From the NCBI RefSeq assembly GCF_008039615.1, contig NZ_VDUZ01000007.1, positions 124,001 through 188,000 on the forward strand: 64,000 bases of DNA, written 5' to 3'. The DNA is from Vineibacter terrae (lineage in GTDB: Bacteria; Pseudomonadota; Alphaproteobacteria; Reyranellales; Reyranellaceae). The notes beneath the pieces are model-generated. The model was not told where the DNA came from. It was given only the letters and a program-made list of their open reading frames with translations, and did no database searches. Below are positions 9,441 to 17,703 of the stretch, piece after piece; the stretch's first letter is position 1; each line of letters opens with the position of its first letter. The position numbers and the translations under genes are program-made.

Positions 9441-11179
9441 GTCCCGCAAGGATCGACCAGATCACCCTGGAAGTCATTCGCAACGCGTTGGCTTCGACGG
9501 CCGATGAGATGGCGTTGATCGTGATGCGCAGCGCCTACTCGCCGGTCGTGCGCGATATCATGGACTATTCGACCGCCCTGTGTGACGCGAAGGGACGTGT
9601 CATCGCCCAGGGCCTGACACTGCCGATCCAGCTCTGCTCCTTTCCGAGGGTCATGGGGCTCGTGCAGGAGCGCTTCGGCAACACCCTGGCCAAGGGCGAT
9701 GTCCTGATCGCCAACGATCCTTACGGCTCCGGCGGCCAGCATCTGCCTGACGTCTACATCCTGAAGCCGATTTTCGTGGACGAGCGGCTCGCGGGCTTCG
9801 CCGCCACCGTGGCGCACCATACCGACCTCGGCGGCATCGTGCCGGGCAGCGTCGCGATCTATGCCACCGAAATCCAGCAGGAAGGATTGCGCCTGCCCCT
9901 GCTCAAGCTCTACGAAAAGGGCGAGCCGGTCGAACCCATCTTCCGCATCATCGAGGCGAACACGCGCGCGCCGGTCGAGGTCCTGGGCGACATAAGGGCG
10001 CAAATCGCAGCCTGCAATGTTGCCGAGGAGGGGCTTTCCGCCCTGGTGCGGCGCTACGGCACCGAAACGCTGGATCGCTATATCGATGCTCTGCACGACC
10101 ATGCCGAAGCGATCATGCGCGACGTCATTCGCGCCTTGCCCGACGGGGTCTACCGCGCGACGGACTACATCGACGGCCTGGGGGAAAATCCCGAACCGCT
10201 TGCGATCGCCGTCACCGTGACCGTCGCTGACGACACGATCGACATCGATTTCACCGGCACTGCCGGGCAGGTCGAGGCCTCGATCAACTGCCCGATCTCG
10301 CTGCCGGAGTCCGCAGCCTTCTGCGCCATAAGGTGCCTGTCCCAGCAGGATATTCCCAATTGCGCGGGCTACCTGCGGCCGATCACCGTGCGCGCGCCGG
10401 AAGGGTGCCTGGTCAATCCACGCTACCCCGCCGCCTGCGGTGCGCGCGGCGTTGTCGGCTACCGCGTCTTCGATGCGATCATGCAGGCGATGGCGCAAGT
10501 CATTCCGGAGCGCGCCATTGGCGGCTCGGAGGGAGGTCCTTACCTCCTCGCCGGCGGCGGCACCAGCGACGGCCGGCCCTTCGTGCTCAACGAGATGGTG
10601 GTCGGCACGTGGGGCGCGCGGGCCGGCAAGGACGGCATCGAGGGCATCTCGAATCCGGCAGCCAATCTTTCCAACCAGCCGGTCGAGATGGTCGAGGCGG
10701 ACATGCCGGTCGAGGTGCTGCGCTACGGCTTCGTGCCGGATTCGGGGGGGGCCGGTGAGTTCCGTGGCGGCCTCGCCTTCATCCGCGAGTTCCGCTTTCT
10801 GGCCGATGCCCGCTTCACCCTGCGCGGAGACCGCCGCGATCATCCTCCGTTCGGCGTCGCGGGCGGCCGATGCGGAGCACCTTCCGCGCACCTCCTCATC
10901 CGTGCGAACGGCAGCCGGCAGTCTTTGCCCACGATGCCGATGGAAAGCTTCGAGGCCAGGCGGGGGGACATATTCCGGCTGACGGGGGCCGGCGGCGGCG
11001 GCTACGGCGCCCGGCTGGCGCGCGAGTCCTGGCGCGTCGCGGAGGATGTCCAGGAAGGCAAGGTCTCGATCGAGGGCGCCATGCGTGACTACGGCGTCGT
11101 CTTCCTGAGCGATGGTGTCACGGTGGACACTGCCGCAACCGATCGGGTGCGCGCAGCGCAAGCCGGAACCAAGGCATGA
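9437..11179 (+). CDS. hyuB: Hydantoinase/oxoprolinase subunit B (HyuB-like)
   Basis: A 580-residue partner of HyuA. Family landmarks are the N-terminal ITLEVIRNALASTADEMAL, the catalytic-domain segments LIANDPYGSGGQHLPDV and FAATVAHHTDLGG, and the C-terminal GAGGGGYGARLARE followed by the EDVQEGKVSIEGAMRDYGVV tail. The ATGA overlap with hyuA indicates coupled synthesis of the complex. It also overlaps the next gene by 4 bases (11176-11179), placing the PLP enzyme in the same transcript. Confidence 0.94.
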   Translation: MSPARIDQITLEVIRNALASTADEMALIVMRSAYSPVVRDIMDYSTALCDAKGRVIAQGLTLPIQLCSFPRVMGLVQERFGNTLAKGDVLIANDPYGSGGQHLPDVYILKPIFVDERLAGFAATVAHHTDLGGIVPGSVAIYATEIQQEGLRLPLLKLYEKGEPVEPIFRIIEANTRAPVEVLGDIRAQIAACNVAEEGLSALVRRYGTETLDRYIDALHDHAEAIMRDVIRALPDGVYRATDYIDGLGENPEPLAIAVTVTVADDTIDIDFTGTAGQVEASINCPISLPESAAFCAIRCLSQQDIPNCAGYLRPITVRAPEGCLVNPRYPAACGARGVVGYRVFDAIMQAMAQVIPERAIGGSEGGPYLLAGGGTSDGRPFVLNEMVVGTWGARAGKDGIEGISNPAANLSNQPVEMVEADMPVEVLRYGFVPDSGGAGEFRGGLAFIREFRFLADARFTLRGDRRDHPPFGVAGGRCGAPSAHLLIRANGSRQSLPTMPMESFEARRGDIFRLTGAGGGGYGARLARESWRVAEDVQEGKVSIEGAMRDYGVVFLSDGVTVDTAATDRVRAAQAGTKA

Positions 11180-12333
11180 CAGCCGCTCCATCAGGTGTTG
11201 CTGTCCTGAACGTGCCGCTGGTCGGCCAGGCCGGCAGCCGCAGCCGCCTCGAAACGCCCGCGGCCGTGCTCGACCTCGATATCTTCGAGCGCAACCTCGC
11301 GATGATGGCGCAGACCTGCGGGCAGGCCGGCATCGCCTTCCGGCCGCATGCGAAGTCGCACAAATGCGCCGAGATCGCGCGCCGCCAGGTGGCCTCGGGT
11401 GCCGTCGGCATCTGCTGCGCCAAGCCGGGCGAGCTGATGGCGTTGTTCGATGCCGGCATCCGCGATCTGATGCTCACGGCGCCGGTCGCCAGCGCCGTGA
11501 AGATCGACCTGCTGGCGCGCGCCTGCGCCGCGGGCGCGCGGATCAGTGTCGTCGTCGATCGTCCCGATCTGGTCATGGCGTATGCCGAGGCGGCATCGCG
11601 CCATCGAACCCGTTTCGATGTCATGATCGATCTCGATACGGGCCTTAATCGCAGCGGCGTCGCCGGGGCGAACGACGCTGTCGACCTCGCGCGCCATGCG
11701 GCGCAGCAGGCGGGCCTGCGCTATGTCGGTGTGCAGGCGTATCAGGGCAGGGTGCAGCATATCGACGGCTTCGAGGCCCGCCGGGGCGCCAACGCCGAGG
11801 CGAACCGGGTCTTGGCTGAGCTGCTTGCTGCGCTTCGGCGGGCTGCGCTGGTGCCTGGCGTCGTGTCGGGAGGAGGCACCGGCAGTCACCTGCTGGATGC
11901 GCAGGCAGGGCTGCTGACGGAAGTTCAACCCGGCTCCTACGTCTTCATGGATGAGGCCTACAACTCGGTCGACATCCATGGAAAAGGCGGACCGGGTTTC
12001 GGGCCGGCCCTGCGGATCGCTGTCACGGTGGTGGGACACAGCTCCAGAGGTTTCGCCATCGTTGATGGCGGCAGCAAGAGCTTCGCGCTTGACGGTCCTG
12101 CGCCACACGTCCTTCTCGGCCAGGACGTCGTTGGACGGGTGGAATGGTGCGGTGACGAGTTCGGTCGCATCCTGCCAGGCGCTGGCCTCGATGCATTGCC
12201 GATCGGGACCGTTGTCGAATGCACGGTCCCGCACTGCGACCCCACGATCAACCTGCACGACTTCCTGCATGTCGCATCGGGTGATCGGCTCGTGGCGCTG
12301 TGGCCGGTAGAGGCGCGCGGCCGGGCTGATTGA
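11176..12333 (+). CDS. D-threonine aldolase / DSD1-family PLP enzyme
   Basis: A 385-residue fold-type III (alanine-racemase-like) PLP enzyme. RPHAKSHKC carries the Schiff-base lysine (Lys60), as in D-threonine aldolase and eukaryotic-type D-serine dehydratase. The C-terminal CTVPHCDPTINLHDF contains the His and Asp that bind the divalent metal in that family. The start is the ATG at 11176 overlapping hyuB. The predicted reaction is retro-aldol cleavage of a D-beta-hydroxy amino acid or D-serine dehydration. As last gene of the transporter-hydantoinase operon it would handle the D-amino acid released upstream. Distinguishing aldolase from dehydratase needs biochemistry. Confidence 0.9.
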   Translation: MTAAPSGVAVLNVPLVGQAGSRSRLETPAAVLDLDIFERNLAMMAQTCGQAGIAFRPHAKSHKCAEIARRQVASGAVGICCAKPGELMALFDAGIRDLMLTAPVASAVKIDLLARACAAGARISVVVDRPDLVMAYAEAASRHRTRFDVMIDLDTGLNRSGVAGANDAVDLARHAAQQAGLRYVGVQAYQGRVQHIDGFEARRGANAEANRVLAELLAALRRAALVPGVVSGGGTGSHLLDAQAGLLTEVQPGSYVFMDEAYNSVDIHGKGGPGFGPALRIAVTVVGHSSRGFAIVDGGSKSFALDGPAPHVLLGQDVVGRVEWCGDEFGRILPGAGLDALPIGTVVECTVPHCDPTINLHDFLHVASGDRLVALWPVEARGRAD

Positions 12334-12363
12334 CCGCCGCGTCGCGCACGCAGCGATCCGCAT

Positions 12364-12680
12364 TCACCGCCGGACTAGGTCCCGCCCGCGGCTGAACAGT
12401 GTCTCGATGCTGGGCGCGAACTGTTTCCACAGCGCGTCCACGCGCCGGCCGGTACGGTGCAGTCGTACGTTGCGGCAGGCGATCGCGCCTATGCGGTAGC
12501 AGGCCAGCGCCTGGAACCGGTCCACGGCAGCAACGCGCATGCCGTGCGCTTCTTCATACAGGCCGATCAAGGCCTCGCGCTCGATCCCGACATGAGGCCG
12601 CCAGCCGACGTGCCAGTACAGCGGGGCGGCCATGATCGCGAGCCAGCCGACATCAAGGGCCTGGGCTCCGATGGCCTCTT
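12364..12680 (-). pseudogene. 3' remnant of an APH-type phosphotransferase
   Basis: The minus frame from about 12680 to the stop at 12364 reads like the C terminus of an aminoglycoside-phosphotransferase-fold kinase (family linked to acyl-CoA dehydrogenases): AIGAQALDVGWLAIM, then GLYEEAHGMRV, RFQALACYRIGAI and KLHRTGRR-like RLHRTGRRVDALW, ending LFSRGRDLV. The N-terminal kinase lobe and catalytic HxD motif are absent upstream, where the frame turns into unrelated composition. It is probably a decay product left by a rearrangement between the D-amino-acid operon and the toxin-antitoxin genes. Confidence 0.45.
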
Positions 12681-12741
12681 CCTGAGAGTCCGGCCGGGAC
12701 GCCGCCGGCACCTGGAGCGGAATCGCCGCAGGCGCGAAGGA

Positions 12742-12992
12742 ACCGCCTGGTCGATACGATCGGTAACCTGACGCTGTTGACTGCCGCCATGGACACTGCA
12801 ATGTCGAACGCGCCCTGGCCGACAAAACGGCAATGGCTCAAGGACCATGGCCTGCAGATTGTCATGAATCACAAGCTCGTTGAGGTCAACGACAGGAGCG
12901 AGGATGCCATCCTCGCGCGCAGCGTGGCCTTGGCGGATGTGGCCGTTCGGCTGTGGTCGCGTCCATCGGGAGCAATTGACCAGACAGCTTGA
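12742..12992 (+). pseudogene. Possible oxidoreductase fragment
   Basis: A plus frame reads LVDTIGNLTLLTAAMDTAMS and continues WLKDHGLQIVMNHKLVEVND. That pattern resembles the second dinucleotide-binding domain of flavin oxidoreductases of the NADH:flavin/trimethylamine dehydrogenase type, where a short loop precedes a stretch describing the altered N-terminus of the strand. No start codon with a ribosome site is seen, and the reading ends at 12992 just before the HigB leader. It is tentative and may be a chance frame. Confidence 0.25.
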
Positions 12993-12995
12993 GTC

Positions 12996-13013
12996 TATGC
13001 CTGAAAGGGCATA
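12996..13013. promoter_or_regulatory. Candidate HigBA autoregulatory operator
   Basis: TATGCCTGAAAGGGCATA is a perfect 6-base inverted repeat with a 6-base centre, ending 14 bases before the toxin ATG. Antitoxins of the HigA type usually bind such palindromes over the promoter. Confidence 0.55.
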
Positions 13014-13027
13014 TACGGGTTGGAGAG

Positions 13028-13426
13028 ATGGTGAAGCCGAGCAGCGAACGCCAACCGAAGCCGGTACGGTGGGTCGGCAGCAGCAAGGAGGACCTGAGCG
13101 GTTTCCCGGAGGAGGTGCGGCGGCGGGTGGGCGGCGCGCTGTGGGAGGCCCAGATCGGCGGCAAGGCGCCCTATGCGAAGCCGTTCAAGGGGTTTGGCGA
13201 TGCGGGCGTGCTGGAGATCGTCGATGACTTCGATGGTGATACGTTTCGAGCCGTCTACACGGTGCGGTTCGCCGGGGCCGTCTACGTGCTGCATGCCTTT
13301 CAGAAGAAATCGAAGCGCGGTGCGGCCACCCCGAAGGCTGAGCTGGACCTGATCGAACAGCGCCTCAGGCGGGCGAAAGAGGACTACGAGCAATGGTCAA
13401 AGCGAGACACGCCCGCATCCCGGTGA
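13028..13426 (+). CDS. higB: HigB-like toxin (phage Gp49-like / RelE superfamily)
   Basis: A 132-residue protein of the phage-derived Gp49-like family, which are ribosome-dependent mRNA endonuclease toxins. Landmarks are KPFKGFGDAGVLEIVDDFDG, the FRAVYTVRFAGAVYVLHAFQ beta core and the basic KKSKRGAATPKAEL that ends the fold. I take the ATG at 13028; a TTG at 12989 would run through the palindrome. The gene overlaps higA by 34 bases, the toxin-first order typical of HigBA. It is probably repressed through the 12996-13013 palindrome. Confidence 0.88.
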   Translation: MVKPSSERQPKPVRWVGSSKEDLSGFPEEVRRRVGGALWEAQIGGKAPYAKPFKGFGDAGVLEIVDDFDGDTFRAVYTVRFAGAVYVLHAFQKKSKRGAATPKAELDLIEQRLRRAKEDYEQWSKRDTPASR

Positions 13427-13743
13427 CGGCCAGCAGCGGCAATGTCTTCGCCGACATCGGCCTGCCGGAGCCCGAGGAGGAGCTGACGAAGGCGCAGCTG
13501 GCGAGCCACATCCGGCAGGTGATCAGGCGCCAGCGTTTGACCCAGGTTGCGGCCGCGGCGGTGCTGGGAATCGACCAGCCAAAGGTGTCGGCGCTGCTGA
13601 ACGGACGGCTTGCGAACTTCTCGAGCGAGCGCCTGATGCGCCTGCTGACCGCGCTGGGGCAGGACGTCGACATCACGGTCAGGGCCAAGCCGCGCAACCG
13701 CGCGCATGGCCGCATCCGTGTCATTGGTGAAGCGCACGCATGA
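13393..13743 (+). CDS. higA: HigA-like antitoxin (XRE/HTH family)
   Basis: A 116-residue antitoxin. The central LTQVAAAAVLGIDQPKVSAL is an XRE helix-turn-helix, followed by FSSERLMRLLTALGQDVDIT, a stretch shared by HigA proteins. The start is the ATG at 13393 inside the end of higB, consistent with coupled translation. It would neutralise HigB by binding and repress the operon. No other mobile genes are adjacent, but the pair sits at a scar between two decayed gene ends. Confidence 0.9.
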   Translation: MVKARHARIPVTASSGNVFADIGLPEPEEELTKAQLASHIRQVIRRQRLTQVAAAAVLGIDQPKVSALLNGRLANFSSERLMRLLTALGQDVDITVRAKPRNRAHGRIRVIGEAHA

Positions 13744-14252
13744 TCCGTCGGCGAACGATCTCCAGGACGGACGTGATCGTCGTGATCGCCCGACACGGAG
13801 CGCCGGCGTGAGCCGACCACCGGCGGCCCGTTCCAGTGTCCCGGCCGAACGGCCGACGACAGCCGCAGGCTTCTAACAAAACACTTGTTCTCCAATGGAG
13901 AATAGCATATAAGCGACGTTGAATTCGCATTCCCGTGGCTGGGTTGCCACCTCGAACGCACCTCACGTCGCCACCATCGCCTGCGCGACAGCACAACGTC
14001 ACTCTTATATGCGAGCGGACAATGATCGAGCAGAATTCCGGGTATTTTCCGGTAATTTCCGGTATCGCGACGATGCCACGCAAGTCATTGTAGTAAAATT
14101 CAAAAGAGATTTCCGGTATTGCCGGTAGAAACTTTTTTCGCGGCGCACGGCGCGCTGCATCCACGGGGGGCAGGCATGCGCCGGGGGCGCAGCGGCTGAC
14201 GCTCCGCTTTGCTAGCGTCGGTGCGGACGATGGATGGCTTGCGGAGCAGGGC
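13744..14252. other. Intergenic region with TTTCCGGTAT repeats and a small palindrome
   Basis: I see no gene. TTCTCCAATGGAGAA at 13888-13902 is a perfect inverted repeat in an AT-rich setting. Between 14034 and 14119 the motif TTTCCGGTA occurs at about 14046, 14056 and 14110, with a variant ATTCCGGGTAT at 14034. The block is clearly lower in GC than its neighbours and may be a regulator-binding array or the footprint of an inserted element. Confidence 0.5.
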
Positions 14253-15947
14253 ATGTACGATCTGGTGATTCGGGGTGGCTCGGTGATCGACGGTTCGGGC
14301 GCGCCGGCGCGCACCGCGGACGTGGCCGTCACGGACGGTCGCATCGCTGCCGTCGGCGACCGGTTGGGGCCGGCGCGGCGCGAGGTCGATGCCGACGGCC
14401 TGCTTGTGACGCCGGGCTTCGTCGACATCCACACCCACTACGATGGCCAGGCGACCTGGGACCCCTATCTCACGCCCTCGTCATGGCACGGGGTGACCAC
14501 GGCGGTGTTCGGCAATTGCGGCGTCGGCTTCGCGCCGGTGCGGCCGGGCACGACCGACTACCTGATCAACCTGATGGAGGGTGTCGAGGACATCCCCGGC
14601 ACGGTGCTGTCCGAGGGCGTGCCGTTCAACTGGGAGAGCTTCCCGCAATACATGGACGCGCTGGCAGCGATGCCGCGCGCCATCGATGTCGGTGCCCAGG
14701 TGCCGCACGCGGCGCTGCGCTTCTACGTCATGGGTGAGCGCGGCGCCGACCATGCGCAGACACCCACCGGCGAGGAGCTCGACCGCATGGCGCGCCTGCT
14801 GGAGGAGTCGCTGCTGGCCGGAGCGCTGGGCTTCACCACCTCGCGCACCACCAAGCACCGCGCCCGTGATGGCCGGCTGACGCCCAGCCTCAGCGCCCGC
14901 GAGCCCGAGCTGTTCGCGCTGGCACGGGCCATGAACCGGGCCGGCCGCGGCGTGCTGGAGGTGAATTCCGATTTCGGCCCGGGCGAGTTCGAAGCCCTGC
15001 AGGCGGCGGCCGCGATCGCGCGGCGGCCGTTGTCCTGCCTGCTGGTGCAGGTGAACAACGCGCCCGACCTGTGGCGCCAGACGCTCGATCAGATCCGCGC
15101 CGCGCGCGCCGCCGGACTGGAGGCCAATGCCCAGGTCGGCTGCCGGCCTATCGGGGTGCTGCTGGGGCTGGATACCACGGTCAATCCGTTCTCGGCCCAT
15201 CCTGTATGGGCGTCCCTGCGCCAGCTCACGGCGGCGGAACGCTACCAGCGCCTGCTGCACGATGCGGATCTGAGGCAGCGCCTCGTGGCGCCGGCGCCCG
15301 AAGGCACCGCCTCGATCTTTGCCGCCCAGCTGTCGAAAGCCTATCCGCTGACCGGGGCCGGGCTGGATTACGAGCCCGAGGAGTCGCGCAGCGTGGCGGC
15401 GCTGGCGGCGGCGCGCGGCGTCGATCCCCGGGCGCTGGCGCTGGAGCTGATGATGGCGGACGGCGGCACCGGCCTGCTGCTGCATCCGTTCGAGAATTAT
15501 TGCGGCGGCAACCTCGACGTCGTGCATGCGATGCTGACCGATGACGCCACCGTGCTGGGCGTGGCCGACGGCGGCGCCCATGTCGGCGTCATCTGCGATG
15601 CCGGCGCGCCGACCTACCTGCTGACCCACTGGGGGCGCGACCGCACGCGAGGGCCGCGCCTGCCGCTGGAATTCCTGGTGCGCAAGCAGACCCGCGAGGG
15701 CGCGCTGGCCTACGGGCTGGCCGACCGCGGCTTGCTGGCGCCCGGCCTCAAGGCCGACATCAATGTGATCGACTTCGACCGCCTGCGGCTGCGGGCGCCG
15801 CAAGTGGTCTACGACCTGCCGGCGGGCGGCAAGCGCCTGGTGCAGAGGGCCGAGGGCTACCGCCACATCTTCGTGTCCGGCGTCGAGACCTTGCGCAACG
15901 ACGAGCACACCGGCGAACTGCCGGGCCGGCTGGTGCGGTCGATGTAG
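14253..15947 (+). CDS. N-acyl-D-amino-acid deacylase (amidohydrolase family)
   Basis: A 564-residue zinc amidohydrolase that would release D-amino acids from N-acyl forms. The start is the ATG at 14253, 6 bases after GGAG (14243-14246). DIHTHYDGQ gives the HxH metal pair (His60, His62), and [11 protein letters not shown] has the bridging Cys89 characteristic of D-aminoacylase rather than a carboxylated Lys. [18 protein letters not shown] near residue 435 carries the catalytic Asp. [16 protein letters not shown] is the usual beta-sandwich entry. It fits functionally with the hydantoinase/D-threonine-aldolase operon about 2 kb upstream. Confidence 0.92.
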   Translation: MYDLVIRGGSVIDGSGAPARTADVAVTDGRIAAVGDRLGPARREVDADGLLVTPGFVDIHTHYDGQATWDPYLTPSSWHGVTTAVFGNCGVGFAPVRPGTTDYLINLMEGVEDIPGTVLSEGVPFNWESFPQYMDALAAMPRAIDVGAQVPHAALRFYVMGERGADHAQTPTGEELDRMARLLEESLLAGALGFTTSRTTKHRARDGRLTPSLSAREPELFALARAMNRAGRGVLEVNSDFGPGEFEALQAAAAIARRPLSCLLVQVNNAPDLWRQTLDQIRAARAAGLEANAQVGCRPIGVLLGLDTTVNPFSAHPVWASLRQLTAAERYQRLLHDADLRQRLVAPAPEGTASIFAAQLSKAYPLTGAGLDYEPEESRSVAALAAARGVDPRALALELMMADGGTGLLLHPFENYCGGNLDVVHAMLTDDATVLGVADGGAHVGVICDAGAPTYLLTHWGRDRTRGPRLPLEFLVRKQTREGALAYGLADRGLLAPGLKADINVIDFDRLRLRAPQVVYDLPAGGKRLVQRAEGYRHIFVSGVETLRNDEHTGELPGRLVRSM

Positions 15948-15950
15948 TCA

Positions 15951-16122
15951 ACCCCTCTCCCGCAAGCGGGAGAGGGAGGGGCCCGTGGCGCGCAGCAGCC
16001 TGCCCTGAGCCTGCCGAAGGGCCATGGGAGGGTGAGGGCTCAAGGACGGGGTTCCTCGTGTGTAATCCCTCACCCGCCGGACGCTTCGCGTTCGTCGACC
16101 TCTCCCGCTTGCGGGAGAGGTA
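15951..16122. repeat. Intergenic palindromic repeat pair (CTCTCCCGCAAGCGGGAGAG type)
   Basis: Two self-complementary units, CTCTCCCGCAAGCGGGAGAG (about 15956-15975) and CTCTCCCGCTTGCGGGAGAG (about 16101-16120), bracket about 125 bases that include GCCTGCCGAAGGGCC. This type of element is abundant between genes in Rhodospirillales and Rhizobiales genomes. It lies just upstream of the AAAGGAGG ribosome site of the next gene. Confidence 0.7.
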
Positions 16123-16144
16123 AAAAAACAAAGGAGGAAACATC

Positions 16145-17200
16145 ATGAAGGCCGTCGTCTTTCTCGGTGAGCGCGAGCTCGAGCTGATGGGCTTCGACGA
16201 CCCGTCGCCCGGTGCCGGCGAGGTCGTGCTCGAAATGAAAGCCTCGGGCATGTGCGGCAGCGACCTCAAATACTATCGCGCGCCGAAGGGCGGCGGTGGC
16301 GCCGCCGCGCTGGGGCTGGGGCCATTGTCCGGGCCGGTGATCGCCGGTCACGAGCCATGCGGCGTGGTCGCGGAAGTTGGCGCCGGCGTGCCCGAGGCAG
16401 TCGCGCGCCGCGGCGCACGCGTCATGGTGCACCACTACAAGGGCTGTGGCGTTTGCAAGCACTGCCTTGTGGGCTGGACGCAGCTCTGCGCCCAGAGCGG
16501 CATGATCGTGTATGGCGCGACCGGCCATGGCGGCCACGCGCCTTACATGAAGGTGCCCGCCAGCACGCTGGTGCCGCTGCCCGACCCGCTCTCCTACGAG
16601 ACCGGCGCGGCGATCTCCTGCGGCACCGGCACCGCCTTCGGCGCCTTGCAGCGCATCAACCTCACCGGACGCGACACCATCGCGATCTTCGGCCAGGGGC
16701 CTGTCGGCCTGTCGGCAACCCAGCTTGCGGCGGCCATGGGGGCGCGGGTCATCGCGCTCGACATCAGCGCCGAGCGGCTGGCCCGCGCCCGCGAGTTCGG
16801 CGCTGATGCCGTCGTGGCGCCGTCGAGCACCGATGTGGTGGCGGCGATCAAGGACCTGACGCATGGCGAAGGCGCCAGCCTCACGATGGACACGACCGGC
16901 GCCGCCGAAGCGCGTGCCCAGGCCGTGCGTGCGACCAGGATCTGGGGCACGGCCTGCTTCGTGGGCGAGGGCGGCAACGTGACCCTCGACGTCAGCCCCG
17001 ACATGCTGCGGCGCCAGATCACCATTGTCGCGTCGTGGACGTTCTCGACCGTGGGCCAGGCCGAGTGCGCGCGCTTCGTCGCCGACCGCGGGATCGACGT
17101 CGACCACCTGTTCACGCATCGCTGGAAGCTTGATCAGGCGTCGGAAGCCTATCGGCTGTTTGATTCACAGAACACCGGCAAGGGCGTATTTCTGTTGTAG
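16145..17200 (+). CDS. Zinc-binding alcohol dehydrogenase (MDR family)
   Basis: A 351-residue medium-chain dehydrogenase. The strong ribosome site AAAGGAGG (about 16129-16137) supports the ATG at 16145. SGMCGSDLKYY gives the catalytic-zinc Cys, GHEPCGVV the adjacent His-Glu pair, and GCGVCKHCLVGWTQLC the four structural-zinc cysteines. The Rossmann GQGPVGLSATQLAA is followed by an acidic strand end (ALDISAE), suggesting NAD preference. The substrate is unknown; the fold is that of L-threonine 3-dehydrogenase or polyol dehydrogenases. No operon partner follows. Confidence 0.92.
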   Translation: MKAVVFLGERELELMGFDDPSPGAGEVVLEMKASGMCGSDLKYYRAPKGGGGAAALGLGPLSGPVIAGHEPCGVVAEVGAGVPEAVARRGARVMVHHYKGCGVCKHCLVGWTQLCAQSGMIVYGATGHGGHAPYMKVPASTLVPLPDPLSYETGAAISCGTGTAFGALQRINLTGRDTIAIFGQGPVGLSATQLAAAMGARVIALDISAERLARAREFGADAVVAPSSTDVVAAIKDLTHGEGASLTMDTTGAAEARAQAVRATRIWGTACFVGEGGNVTLDVSPDMLRRQITIVASWTFSTVGQAECARFVADRGIDVDHLFTHRWKLDQASEAYRLFDSQNTGKGVFLL

Positions 17201-17393
17201 CCGGGGCAGCCCGCGACGCCGGGATTGACAACGACAGCCCCGAGGGTGTTGGGTAGCGCCACAATCGACTTTGGTCCGCCTTGACCAACCGCCGACTGCG
17301 GCGCCGTTTCAAGACTACCCAAATCGGCTTGTATCACTTCGCGGTTCCGCGCAGTGTGAATGCGCTTACGCGCTGCAACTGATGAGACTGACG

Positions 17394-17597
17394 ATGGCTA
17401 CTGGAACGGTCAAGTGGTTCAACACTACCAAGGGTTATGGCTTCATCCAACCGGACGGTGGCGGCAAGGACGTGTTCGTTCATGTCAGCGCCGTTGAGCG
17501 TGCCGGTCTGCGATCGCTGCAGGAAGGCCAGAAGGTTAGCTTCGAGATCGCCAACGAGCGGGGCCGGTCCTCGGCCGTGAACCTGCAAGTGCAGTGA
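17394..17597 (+). CDS. cspA: Cold-shock protein (CspA family)
   Basis: A 67-residue single cold-shock domain. RNP1-like [12 protein letters not shown] and RNP2-like DVFVHVSAV are present. The initiation codon is the ATG at 17394 ([10 protein letters not shown]). A leader of more than 150 bases without genes precedes it, as is usual for thermosensing csp mRNAs, and no strong ribosome-site motif is seen. It binds single-stranded RNA/DNA as an RNA chaperone. Confidence 0.96.
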   Translation: MATGTVKWFNTTKGYGFIQPDGGGKDVFVHVSAVERAGLRSLQEGQKVSFEIANERGRSSAVNLQVQ

Positions 17598-17627
17598 CGT
17601 CTACGCCGATCCACGGATCGGCGGCCA

Positions 17628-17663
17628 AGCGGCGCCGGCTCCGGCCGGCGCCGCTCGCATTTT
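17628..17663 (+). terminator. Rho-independent terminator of the cold-shock gene
   Basis: AGCGGCGCCGGC (17628-17639) and GCCGGCGCCGCT (17644-17655) form a 12-bp stem with a 4-base loop, followed by CGCATTTT. The T tract is short, so termination strength is uncertain. Confidence 0.7.
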
Positions 17664-17703
17664 GCGGACACGGTCACGTTTCCCGGTAGGCAAGACGCAC
17701 GCC

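Noticed and set aside
9128-11191. A 687-codon minus-strand frame
   Set aside because: Antisense to hyuB; no motif.
14034-14120. CRISPR array from TTTCCGGTAT repeats
   Set aside because: Repeats are about 10 bases long with irregular spacing and no spacer structure or cas genes.
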